This document shows positions 34,456 to 44,650 of a stretch of 64,000 bases of DNA, piece after piece; the stretch's first letter is position 1, and every line of letters starts with the position of its first letter. The notes beneath the pieces were generated by a model. It searched no databases and was not told the DNA's origin. It saw nothing but the letters and a program-made list of their open reading frames with translations. A program made the translations under genes and the position numbers. Source of the stretch: Spongilla lacustris (taxonomy: Eukaryota; Porifera; Demospongiae; Spongillida; Spongillidae); contig OX442431.1 of the NCBI GenBank assembly GCA_949361645.1, positions 1,731,122 through 1,795,121 on the forward strand, in the 5' to 3' direction.

Positions 34456-36614
34456 GTTTTTTTAAAAACATTTACAATTGATCTACAAACTTGGGAGGAA
34501 CAAAAGGGAACTCCTTTGCCCTGATGCAATGTTACCAGCAAGCATTACCCAGACCGTTGTTAACAATGATTACCCTATACAGAGTATCAGTGGCATTAAC
34601 CAATAAGGATTATTTCAAAGTGGTTTAGTGGATTTGGCAGTCCAGTTTTATTCTCAGAAAAATAGAAAAGGCCATCTACTAATGCTGTTTTTCTGTGTTT
34701 TCTGGCCTTCTAGTAAAATACAGTAATCCTTCATATTAGCATATAGATACCTACCACAGTGTACATGTTGTACACCAGGACATTAGACAATAAGTTGATA
34801 CTCACATTGCATGTCTAAATGCAGTTTGTGATTAACCCTCAAATATCTACACCCACACTTAAAACACACTTACCCAAAACCACACTACACTACGGCACTT
34901 ACTTATGCCCCACTACACACATGTACGCATACACTACACTACATATACACTACACCTACACCTATACCCACACTATGTGCACATACCTATACTGCACTAA
35001 ACATATATAGCTACATTCCTACACCTATATCTACACACACATACTAACATCTACACATACACTTACACAAACACACATTACACAAGTGTGGTGTGCATGA
35101 GTTAGGTGTGTCGTGTGTGTAGGCAGTGTGGGTGTTGGTGCATTGCATGTTGTGGGAATTTTCATGCAGTTCATTTAATTAATATAAGGAGGATTCAATA
35201 CATCCAAAAGTACATGCATACATAAATTGATCAAGGTACACTATATGTGTAGAGAAGTGTGAATGTAGTGCAGTATAGTGTGTAGTGTAGTGTGGGCATA
35301 GGTATGTGTAGTGTAGTGTGGGTGTAGGTACAAATGTATGTGTAGTGTAGAGTGGGTGTAGGTTTATATGTGTAGTGTATAGAGTAGAGTGGATGTAGGT
35401 ATGTGTAGTGTAGAGTGGGTGTAGGTATGTGTAGTGTAGTGTGGGTGTAGATATGTGTAGAGTGGATGTAGGTATGTGTATAGTGTAGTGTGGATGTAGG
35501 TATGTGTAATGTATGTATGTGTAGTGTAGTGTGGATGTAGGTATGTGTAGTGTAGTGTAGTGTGGGCACAGGGATATGTAGTGTAGAGTGGGTGTAGGTA
35601 TGTGTGTAGTGTGGGTGTAGGTACAAATGTATGTGTAGTGTAGAGTGAGTGTAGGTATATATGTGTAGTGTATAGTGTAGAGTGGATGTAGGTATGTGTA
35701 GTGTAGAGTGGGTGTAGGTATGTGTAGTGTAGTGTGGGTGTAGATATGTGTAGTGTGGGTGCATGTATGTGTAGTGTAGTGTGGATGTAGGTATGTGTAG
35801 TGTATGTATGTGTAGTGTAGTGTGGTGTGGTGTGGGTGTAGGTATATGTAGTGTAGTGTGGGTGTAGGTATGTGTACCATATTGATTACATTTACATCCA
35901 GCCATGTACTGGTACACACTTCCCTACCAAATACATTTTTCATGTGTGTGCACCAACTAAATTCTATGCCTTTAAGTTGGGACTTATTTCTAATGTCCTC
36001 GTTATTTTACTGCAACACCAGAAAACACTGCAGAAAAATAGCATTTATTTTATAGATGACCTATTCTAGTTTACTGTGTGTACTACCATTTTTGTAGTAA
36101 TCCTGTGTTGGATGTTGATGTGAGCTGCATGTTTATGGTCAGTGCTAAACGTACATTTGACTCATTGAAACTCATGCAATATACAGACTATCTTTATTCC
36201 TCACCATGATTTTCGGCTACACATTTTTACTTGTCCAGTTGTACCTATTAGGAATACCTTGCATGAGCATGTCAATTGTGCCAACAATATTGTCACATGC
36301 AAGTCTCATCTGAAAGATGTTGATCTATCCCCTTATGTAAACTGTATATCCCTTTCAATAGGTTGCAGTATATTTGATTATACCTGTCCCTTCAGTCCTA
36401 CTCCGTATAGGGGTAATCGTTGTAAACTACAGTCTGGGTAGGCTTGCTGATATGATTGCATCAGTGCAAAAGCAGTTTGCTTTTGTCCCTCCCATACATT
36501 TGGTTTCATATTTATTATTATTTTTTCAACTGCATGCAGCCCACAGGTACCTGTCTGGTTAAAGGTGAAAGGACATTAATTTGTACAGCAATTGTAAAAT
36601 CAGGCAAATGAATT
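34456..36614. other. Spacer of the giant inverted repeat
   Basis: Non-coding. It holds a CACTACAC-type array (about 34840-35090) and a much longer GTGTAGTG-type array (about 35240-35880) of opposite strand polarity. Outside these, only short frames without domains are present. Confidence 0.7.
35240..35880. repeat. GT-rich minisatellite (GGTATGTGTAGTGTAGTGTG)
   Basis: About 25-bp units of GTGTAGTGTAGTGTGGGTGT plus AGGTAT, with larger-order variation. The two long overlapping Thr/His/Tyr-rich minus-strand frames (up to 254 residues) are translations of the repeat in two phases and are not genes. Confidence 0.92.
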
Positions 36615-37436
36615 CTTCTAAAAAGTCAGTGACACATAATAATTCATGCATGTACTTGCGGTACACAAGTATTTTAGGGGATTGGTGGCCACAAATATAA
36701 TTATGAGCTTCATTAAATATTATTGTAGTGGTATATTAAAGGATAACTTACCAAATTGAAAAGTACTGGTATGCACAGAATACAGTATATTCCATGGCTG
36801 AAACTATTCAATTCCACCAAGTACTTAACTCGCCTAACCATTAGGTTTCATCTACATTTACACAACTTCTGGTTAACTATACTAGACCCAAGGTGCATTA
36901 TAAATGCAATATGAGCAGTGTCATCTTTCATTGCAGATAATCTTGTCCACCAGCAATTATCTTGATATTTCTACACTCCAAGGTGGTGTTTTTATTTCCA
37001 AGTTTTAATGCATCTGCATCTAAATGTACATTGAAAGCTCTTATTTTGAACTTTTATCTTGTTGTTATATGTAAGCATAGAAATCAATGTTCTTGGTGGA
37101 CTACTAGAAAATTGAAATTACTAAACAAGGGGATTCACTTTTGAGTTATTAAGTATACACCTGACTTGCCTAACCCTTTTGAGAATTATTATAAGTAGGG
37201 GAGGAGTGGGCTAGTTGAGCCACTAGGTTAGTTGAGCCACTCCCCCTATTAAGTGCAATGTCTAGCTTTTTGTCCTACATAAAGATTTTCGTTACAACCA
37301 TGAGAGACAATTTAAATATCACTAGTGAGGACACTGAGGTCTTCCCTTGTGATGAGATCTAAGATGTATTGGATACAGAGACATTAATGTTAACATAAAC
37401 ACACTTTAAAATACTAATTTGTCTTTGGTGGGTAAA

Positions 37437-37645
37437 CATCTACCCAGAATGGCCCTGGCAATGGCTCGGACGAGAGTGAAGTTTAGCCTGCCATATATTT
37501 CAGCCAAAACTTGACTCTTGTGGCAGGAAGAGGTGGTGGCATGTAGGATGTGAGGCAGGAGAAGGTGGTGTGAGCTTCTTTGCCCCAGTTACAATATGTC
37601 TCCACAGAGAATGGGACACAAACCCACCCACAATGTAGTATTCAA
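37437..37645 (-). pseudogene. Reverse-transcriptase element tail, fragment 2
   Basis: The minus strand encodes GWVCVPFSVETYCNWGKEAH, then TTFSCLTSY, and a broken LxxSLVRAIARAILG-like end. This is the last 65 or so residues of the same polyprotein as at 23041 and 41780. The corresponding place in the left arm of the inverted repeat lacks it, so this 5'-truncated tail of about 345 bp (with its 3' UTR down to about 37300) inserted after the arms formed. Confidence 0.75.
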
Positions 37646-38727
37646 AAATAAGAAATTTGTTGATCAGAGTGAAATTCTATTTTCTTACAGTCTGTGCTCT
37701 CAACAATGTCCATTTCAGTCTAGGGCATCAGAAAGTACAAGTATGCAGCTTAATTAATGTTTAAATATACCTTGCTTCCATTTTATGCAACTTTCCTCTT
37801 TACTTGTAAAGTTACTAGTGGGGTTAAGAGCCATTTGCAAAGGGGTTAGTTGAGCCATACACTTTAACTGTGATCATATGGCATTATTGATTCATGTATG
37901 AGCTAGGCTTGTTTGGCCATGAAACAATCTCAGAGGCATTCTGCTTATATTTGTAAAATGGAGAATGATGTTGTGAATCCTGTTAAAACACTTGCAAATC
38001 AATTTTATGGGCTCTCATTGGCAAAGTGTTATGCATGTGTATGAATTTACCTTGATCAATTATTTCACAATGCTTGGAAGTTGGACATTAGACAAGAAGG
38101 CCTTGGCCTACTCATGCTAGCATATGCACATAACTTTTGCTTGAGACAGCATATGGCTCAAGGCTCAACTGACCCACTTGGCTGGGTTAGTTGTCCCATT
38201 TAACAGCAGTTGATTTTTTATAATGTCCTTTTTCTCATGCCCATCCCCAGTCTCTATAACATTTCTACGACATGCCAAGTGATGCCCCTTTATACATGTA
38301 TATTTATCTATTAACCAAAACCCAAAGGCAGTGTAAACCTAACCCTAAAATTTGGCTCAACTATAACCCACTCCTCCCCTACAGGATTATAACTACATAT
38401 CTGGTTTTGTCAACTATACCAAACCTTTTTCTTCAGAAGGACTGCTATAGTTAAATGGGTCTTGTGTGATGAACTGAGATGTTCAGGTGGATTCAAAAGT
38501 ATGCGGAGAAGCTGATATTTAAAAAATCATGCCAGTTATAATTTTCAGTGGTGGTGAACGTGTAAGCGTTTAAAAATATGTTTTAGGTGCAATGCCACAC
38601 TGAAGAGCTGAGAAAGGAACAAAAGGGAAAGTATTCAGGAAAGCAACATGATCGCCCGGGGATATCGCGGCTACCGGTAATAAAGCTAACAATACATGCG
38701 TATGGAGAAGAAACTAAAGAGCTACTA

Positions 38728-40478
38728 CAGTGGAAACCGTGGTACATGACATTAAAATTTTTTTCCTGCTCTTCAATGTTTGGAATTGGTTTCAACAATA
38801 ATGGCATGAACTAATGAAATTCTAACAATGCAGTTTGGTTGGCAAACTAGTTGTCAACAAGAGTTTGAAATTGAAACTTGTCACGTGACTTCTTGGTTTC
38901 TATTTTTGGAAATGTGTGCCCCTCGTTCAGCAAAAGTAATTCTAGCTCATTTCTCCTCCGTTCGGAAACGGATGAGGCTGAACGTTGGCATATAACTACC
39001 ACTCACATAGCTATATCACTTGGTCGGGCCAGATGTTGAATGCGGTAAACAGTTTGAGGACCGCGGCTGCAAATGTGCTGTTTTAGGGGGAGACGCGTTT
39101 AGCTGTTTGTCTCGTATCGCGTTGTGTTTATGCTACCGTAAGTTCACAGTGCCTAGAAAACAGATATGTCTATCTGAAACGCTCGTTTAATGTCAACTTT
39201 GGTTTACTTTGTCGCAAAAATGTTTGCCTCGAAAGGTTGGGTCCTAAAAGTCAGCCATTTTCAGATGAATAACATTACAATTATTTACATTATTGTGGTT
39301 ATCGTTGTTATGAGTGAAGCGAACAAGCTGAAAACGGCTACCACGAAGAGCTAGCAAAGAGGTACTGCCACTTTGGGAAGGTTTGAAACAAAGGAATGCT
39401 CCAAGGGGAAACCCCAAAGCTGCAGGTTTTAAGAAATAGTGAGCAAAGAACTGGAATCGTTAGCTCAGCATTGATGCTAGGGCACTCGCACTGAGAATGT
39501 ACTACATTGAACTGAGCACTCTTTGCATTAATCAGAGAAATTACCTCGCTCAGCTCGATGTAGTACATTCTCAATGCGAGCATCGATCCTAGCATCAATG
39601 TCAGACAGGTTTGGCATGTGCTGGGCTAACGATTCTAGTTCCTTGCTCGTTATTTCTGAGTAATAAGATGCAGTCCTTTGAATTCGACTCGTCAACTTGA
39701 TAGATTTAACGATTGCCTCTTCAAACCTGCAGCTCTGGGATTTCCCCTTGGAGCACTTTTTTTTTTCTTTCAAACTTTCCCAAAGTGGCAGTACCTCTTT
39801 GTTAGCTCTTCGTAGTAGCCCGCGTAATACTGGACCTTCCGTTTGGTTCTGAAAAGTACCGTTATCCGCTTGTTCGCTTCTTCCAACTTCACTCATAACA
39901 ACGATAACCACAATAATGTAAATAATTGTAATGTTATTCATCCGAAAATGGCTGACTTTTAGGACCCAACCTTTCGAGGCAAACTTTTTTGCGACAAAGT
40001 AAACGAAAGTTGACATTAAAGGAGCGTTTCAGATAGAAATACCTGTTTTCTATGTACTGTGAACTTACGGTAGCATAAACACAACGCGATACGAGACAAA
40101 CAGCTAAACGCGTCTCCCCCTAAAACAGCACATTTGCAGCCGCGGTCCTCAAACTGTTTACCGCATTCAACATTTGGCCCGACCAAGTGATGTAGTTATG
40201 TGCGTGGTAGTTATATGCCAACGTTCAGCCTCATCCGTTTCCGAACGGAGGAGAAATGAGCTAGAATTACTTTTGCTGAACGAGGGGCACACATTTCCAA
40301 AAATAGAAACCAAGACGTCACGTGACAAGTTTCAATTTCAAACTCTTGTTGACAACTAGTTTGCCAACCAAAATGCATTATTTGAATTTCGTTAGTTCAT
40401 ACCATTATTGTTAAAACCAATTCCAAACATTGAAGAGCAGGAAAAAAATTTTAATGTCATGTATCATGGTTTCCACTG
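38728..40478. mobile_element. Foldback DNA transposon with TA target duplications
   Basis: The ends are CAGTGGAAACC and GGTTTCCACTG, each flanked by TA (38726-38727 and 40479-40480). The left half (38728 to about 39518) is the reverse complement of the right half (about 39547-40478) around a loop of about 28 bp. CAGTG ends with TA duplications point to the Tc1/mariner-pogo group. The left arm of the surrounding giant repeat keeps the empty site (GGCGTGTACTAGC with one TA), which proves insertion. No DDE transposase domain is recognised. Confidence 0.88.
39528..40016 (-). CDS. Open frame carried by the foldback transposon, unknown function
   Basis: A 162-residue frame in the right half. It has a basic N-terminus, a probable membrane segment (ITIIYIIVVIVVM near residues 29-41), then polar sequence with an N-glycosylation site (NGTF), a Lys-rich patch and a C-terminal helix-like stretch (IDARIDARIENVLHRAE). 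The first alternative ATG is MNNITIIY at residue 26, which would give an N-terminal signal anchor. The left half of the palindrome holds a version broken by deletions. No family is recognised. It may be a captured host gene piece or simply non-coding sequence left open by chance. Confidence 0.35.
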   Translation of the reverse strand: MSTFVYFVAKKFASKGWVLKVSHFRMNNITIIYIIVVIVVMSEVGRSEQADNGTFQNQTEGPVLRGLLRRANKEVLPLWESLKEKKKCSKGKSQSCRFEEAIVKSIKLTSRIQRTASYYSEITSKELESLAQHMPNLSDIDARIDARIENVLHRAERGNFSD

Positions 40479-40829
40479 TACACGCCCGCTTACGATCCAA
40501 ACAAGCTACAACGAAGAGGTGTTCAATGGGTAAAAACAAGCTGCGTCTGTTAAGATCACACAGCAACAAATGTAACAACCTCGCAGCGAACTAAACAACG
40601 TGTTTATTGAGAAAACACGGCAACTTCAAGTAGCGATCAAGACGGTGTTTCGATTTATCGGATAGTATTTCAAAATTACAATGGATAAAATAAAAAATAA
40701 AAATAAAATATTGAAACGCTCTGAATTTTGAGGGCAACGGCGTTCCATATGACCCATGCACATTCTTTTGAGATCATTTGTTCTTTCTTACCTCCTACCA
40801 TCGCACTAAATAAAATTACCAACGCGCAC

Positions 40830-41330
40830 GACTACAATATAGCCGCGCATCGTTTTTTTTTACGTTCATGCATGTGATGGAGGCGTTACTGAACTGAGAG
40901 GGGATCCTGTGTAGCAAAGACGGCGACAATAGGATTTAGGTCAGCGAGTTATAAAAATCAACGAGACAGAACGACAGACATATTTACAACAATTAGAACA
41001 AGCCATAATTTTGATTTACCAGGTGTGCGGTTGAATATAATTAATGGAGTATTACTACATCAGCAAGGCACCTGATAAGAAACAAAGGCGCTCAAATCAA
41101 TGCACAGAGGTTGCAGCAGATGTATACTGGCATATTAATTTCGTAAACGAGTTATTGAGGATAGTATTATTGTAGCTGATCATGAAATGAGTGTACAGGT
41201 GGCTGGGGTGAGGTTGGTACATGAGACTGGTACTGGTAGCTGAGTTGAGGCTGGTAGAGGTGAGATGAGGCTGGTACTGGTAGATGAAGTGAGGCTATAG
41301 CTGGCTGGAATGAGGGTTGCATGTATGGGA
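40830..41330 (+). repeat. Segmental duplication, unit A (right part)
   Basis: ACATATTTACAACAATTAGA, then ACAAGCCA and the following sequence, match about 52915-52950 onward in unit B. It ends in the GAGGCTGGTAC minisatellite, as B does. Its separation from the left part of unit A is explained by the giant inverted repeat. Confidence 0.8.
41195..41325. repeat. Minisatellite (TGAGGCTGGTAC unit)
   Basis: A handful of diverged units of about 24-30 bp (GTGAGGTTGGTACATGAGAC, GAGGCTGGTACTGGTAG). The larger counterpart is at about 53170-53395. Confidence 0.85.
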
Positions 41331-41770
41331 ATGAGGAAAAAATTGCTATTTAATTAGTAATAATAGCACCAAAACTTACATTGTGTAAGGCATAAGTAAT
41401 ATCCAGCCGGCTATATGAAGGAACAACTGCAGTTCATTGGCCCATGCACCAGGCATAACGTGCCTAGTAACCAAACGTATTAACGTTACTCCCAGTGTAG
41501 GAGGTAGGATGGACTCTTCCGGTAAGATGGACTCAGGCATCCTGTACTCTAGAGTACACCATAGCTGAACACAAGACCAGGTAGAATGGACTCTACCAGG
41601 TAAGGTGGACTCTACTCTTTCTACATATTACAAACACATACAATTATTATTATAGTTACTTTTAGTAGAATACAAACATAGAATACATGAACAAATGAAT
41701 ATAACATCACATTACTAATATTGTTACTAAATGCATAAAACCTCGGAAACGTAAAAGAGAGGCACTTCAG
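41331..41770. repeat. Short GGTGGACTCT-type repeats
   Basis: At about 41500-41620 the phrase TAGGATGGACTCT or TAAGGTGGACTCTAC returns four or five times at irregular spacing. The rest is AT-rich with no gene. Confidence 0.55.
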
Positions 41771-41779
41771 GCCTTACAG

Positions 41780-44340
41780 TCAAGTTACCCTGGACAGGAT
41801 GGCTCTGCAGTTGGCTCTCACTAAGGCTAGGCCTAGGCGGCTGTATATTCCAAAGATGGTCCTGGACTTGGGTTGGTTTAGCCTGGTGGAAAGACGACCA
41901 AAATGCTTAGAAAAAGCCACCACTGCTGCAGCACCCCAACACCCATAGGTCTCGACCACAAGTGGGATGCAGACCCAACCCAGTTCCTCACACTTCCTGT
42001 CATTGCTGTTGTGCTTTCTGTTCTCAGCTGCAAGGGCTGCGGAACCCGCCGTCATGCTCGCTTCTAGCAAGACACTTGAATGTAGCGTGGACGTGACGGA
42101 CAAGTCAAAGGCAGCAGGTTTGCCAAGGTCCAAGTTAGGGACAAGAACATCTGCTGGGCGGGATTGGGTATTGGTAAACCCAGCCCCACATCCCATCTCT
42201 AGACGTGGACCCAGGCAAGCATGTTGGCAGAAGTCTGTAAAAATGTCTCGGAGCTTATTATGCCGCGATACCACATCCCCTCCATGCTTACAACTGAGGG
42301 CGTGATGGCCAAAGTCATCCAATGCAAATTAAAGGAAGGACAGTGAGGGCAACTTTGGCCTTGGACAACCGGGATACCCAATCACCACTTCAGTGCTACT
42401 TGAAATTCTGCCGGATCCAAGTGGAGGTTAAGTCGAGGGGAGGGAGTGACTGACAGCCAAGCCGAGGCATGAGGGGAAGAGATGGACAAAAGACGAGCCC
42501 TGTCAGTCAAGGTTGCACTTTGATAAAGGTTATTTAACTGTTGGTCTTCAAGCTTGGAAGATAAGACCTTCTGTGAGAGATGGAAATTTGTACCAGCTCA
42601 AGGGTAAGGAAGTCATGGGGGTCCACAAGACTGTTATAAAGGTCGACTGAAGAGGACAGATGCTTACCTGACAATGAGGAGAGGCCTGAAGACTGAAATG
42701 AAGCTATATATGCTGCAGGGGAATGGCAAGATAGGCGCCGAAGCCCTAAGCCCCCGTCTTTAAGCTCAGTTGTGCATGCTGCCAGGTGGAGGCAGAAGCA
42801 TCCACTGCAGTACATTCTGAGAAGCATCGCTGTACACAATCATCAAACATGGCAAAGGCCTCCTTAACTAGGGGAGGTGGAGTATTTCTAGATAGATGCA
42901 CTAGTCTACAAAAGCTCCCACATTGTCTAAGAAGAAGCAAGGCTACTTGGAGGTCAATGGAGCCCACAGCTTCCAATTGCTTAAGTAACTTGCAAGCCTC
43001 AGACCGCTTTTGGGCTACAAATTTTGCGCAAAACACTAGGTCACCTATGGTACACTGTAGCCCCCAAGATCTCAAAGTGGGGCACATTGGATTGCTTAAT
43101 CTCCTCTGGGAAGGTACTAAGATCGCTTAAACTGTACAATTCAGTCACACTTGGCAGTGTTGATGTAAAGGCCAAGTGGTGGTCCAAGGTCTTGGATAAT
43201 GGTGAGAACACGAGCAATGGCTGCAGTCGGGCCAGCAACAACACCACCATTGATGAAATAATTAGGATGCACTGTCAGCATCCTCCGCAATTGCTGACAC
43301 AACCTGTTGCAGCACTAGACAAAAAAGAAGGGGACCTAAAGGATCGCCTTGTTGAACCCCTGTCTCTGAGGAAATGGTACCCAATGGGTACCACAAGATA
43401 GGATGCTGACCATAGCTCTGGGAAGTGTAGGCTGCAGGCATCAAGGACAGCCTGTCTGGATACCCGATTGAAAGCATTGTGCAAATCAATTTTCAGAACT
43501 GCAAAATCTTCATCCTGCCAATGCTTATCCACACAGCATCTCAGACCATGGATTATCTTCTCAGCACCTCCTGGACAAGCTACCCCAAGCTGAAGAGGAG
43601 CCAAGAAGGTATGAGCTTTTTCCTTTGTGATCAAGCATAGGCATTTCCCAGCCAGACGCCTTATGGCTTCTCCAACTGCAATGGGCCGGATGTCCAGAGG
43701 GGAGTTGGGTTTGTTTTTTTTTCCAAGGCCACCAGGTTACCCCCTGTGAGGAATCTAGCCACCTGCACAGGAACCTTGCCAGAGATAAGTAAGATGACCA
43801 CATCTCTAAGTACTGCACCACTGGGGAACTGAAGGGGAACCTCCGCTGCCTCTATCAGGTGCTGTATGCGAAGACTAGAGGGACCACATGCTGTATCCTT
43901 CAGGAAAGAGTGCAAAATTGCCATGATGTCAAAGTCCGGTGGGAGGCAAGGAGGAGTTGGGGGGATGCCTTTCGGATGCTTTGAGACCAGGAGATTCCAT
44001 GTGGTATTGTTGTTGGGGGCCAGGCCAGAAGAAGTTAGGACCTGACAGGCCTTAGAGAGGAGTCCCTCCCTGGCGTGAGATACTGCAGTCTGGACTGCTG
44101 AAGAATTGTGGTTAGGCGTGAGATGGGGACCAGAGGAGTGATGATTGGATGCTTGATTCCATAGAGCACTGAACTCACCTTTGGACCACTGGGCACATAG
44201 ATGACTGATAGTTACAGGTTTGTGATGGCGGCCTCCACGCTTTGGGGCACACAGAAGGCATATAGGCAGCATGAACACCTTAAGCTAGGCATCCTCAGAG
44301 TTATCATGCAAGGCAGACCTCAAGGCAGAACACAAAGCAA
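41780..44340 (-). pseudogene. Retroelement polyprotein (RT plus RLE-like domain), decayed
   Basis: The longest copy of this family, read from 44340 down. It has an N-terminal block (LPICLLCAPKRGGRHH, GPSSLRIQHLIEAAE, frame 44278-43661), then RT motif A (VLKIDLHNAFNR, 43500-43464), motif B (GVQQGDPLGPLLF, about 43358-43322), and the motif C site reading NYFINGGVVAG (about 43263-43230) where YxDD is expected. Next come LKDGGLGLRR (about 42760) and a CX2C...HALSC zinc-like cluster (about 42370-42285). The last block reads RPADVLVPNLDLGKPAAFDL, then SVTS, resembling an R2-type restriction-like endonuclease. Several frameshifts and the loss of both motif-C aspartates make it inactive. Clade assignment is inferred. 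Confidence 0.82.
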
Positions 44341-44343
44341 GGT

Positions 44344-44650
44344 GTTTGGTATACAAATCCATCCCAATTCACGACACTTTGGGTCATTGGCAGCATGTTT
44401 CCTTGTTTCTGCAGACAGAGCTGCCACACCTGCAATTCTACTTGACTCCTTCAAGGAGACTGGAGAGAGGGGAGAAGTGACTGTGATGTCTAGGGCAGCA
44501 GGTTGGCCTTTCTCCCAACCCTCTACAAGGACGTCAGCTGGATGGGAGTGATTGTTGTCACGACACATACATGTACTATGTTCCGCTTCCACCCTGACAG
44601 ACAGGTGTGCCTTGCGACACAAATCTGCAATGATGTCATGCAATTTGTTG
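44344..44650 (-). pseudogene. Reverse-transcriptase element, C-terminal fragment 3
   Basis: The minus strand encodes HDIIADLCRKAHLSVRVEAE, then PADVLVEGWEKGQPAALDIT, AETRKHAAND and ELGWICIP, then breaks off at 44344 where it meets the longer, opposite-end part of the next copy. It is the unit-B partner of the fragment at 23219-23510. The Trp in VEGWEKG is intact here, whereas fragment 1 has TGA. Confidence 0.75.

Larger units (their letters stand above)
31668..40752. mobile_element. 9.1-kb giant inverted repeat inserted in unit A
   Basis: The left arm (31668 to about 34455) reads as the reverse complement of the right arm (about 36615-40752) around a spacer of about 2.2 kb. The outer ends read TATGGAACGCCGTTGCCCTC and its complement. 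The interval is absent from the equivalent place in unit B (between about 52650 and 52800), so it was inserted there or deleted from B. The right arm carries a 1.75-kb transposon and a retroelement tail. The left arm carries an insertion of about 720 bp. Removing these leaves both arms near 2.05 kb. The outer ends abut TA on each side, which could be a TA target duplication. No transposase is seen. Confidence 0.85.

Noticed and set aside
35179..35943. 254- and 228-residue Thr/His/Tyr-rich minus-strand frames
   Set aside because: Two overlapping phases of one GT-rich minisatellite; no start context or domain.
41967..42305. 112-residue plus-strand frame (and 42786-43401 plus frames)
   Set aside because: Shadows opposite the minus-strand retroelement, which carries the recognisable RT and endonuclease motifs.
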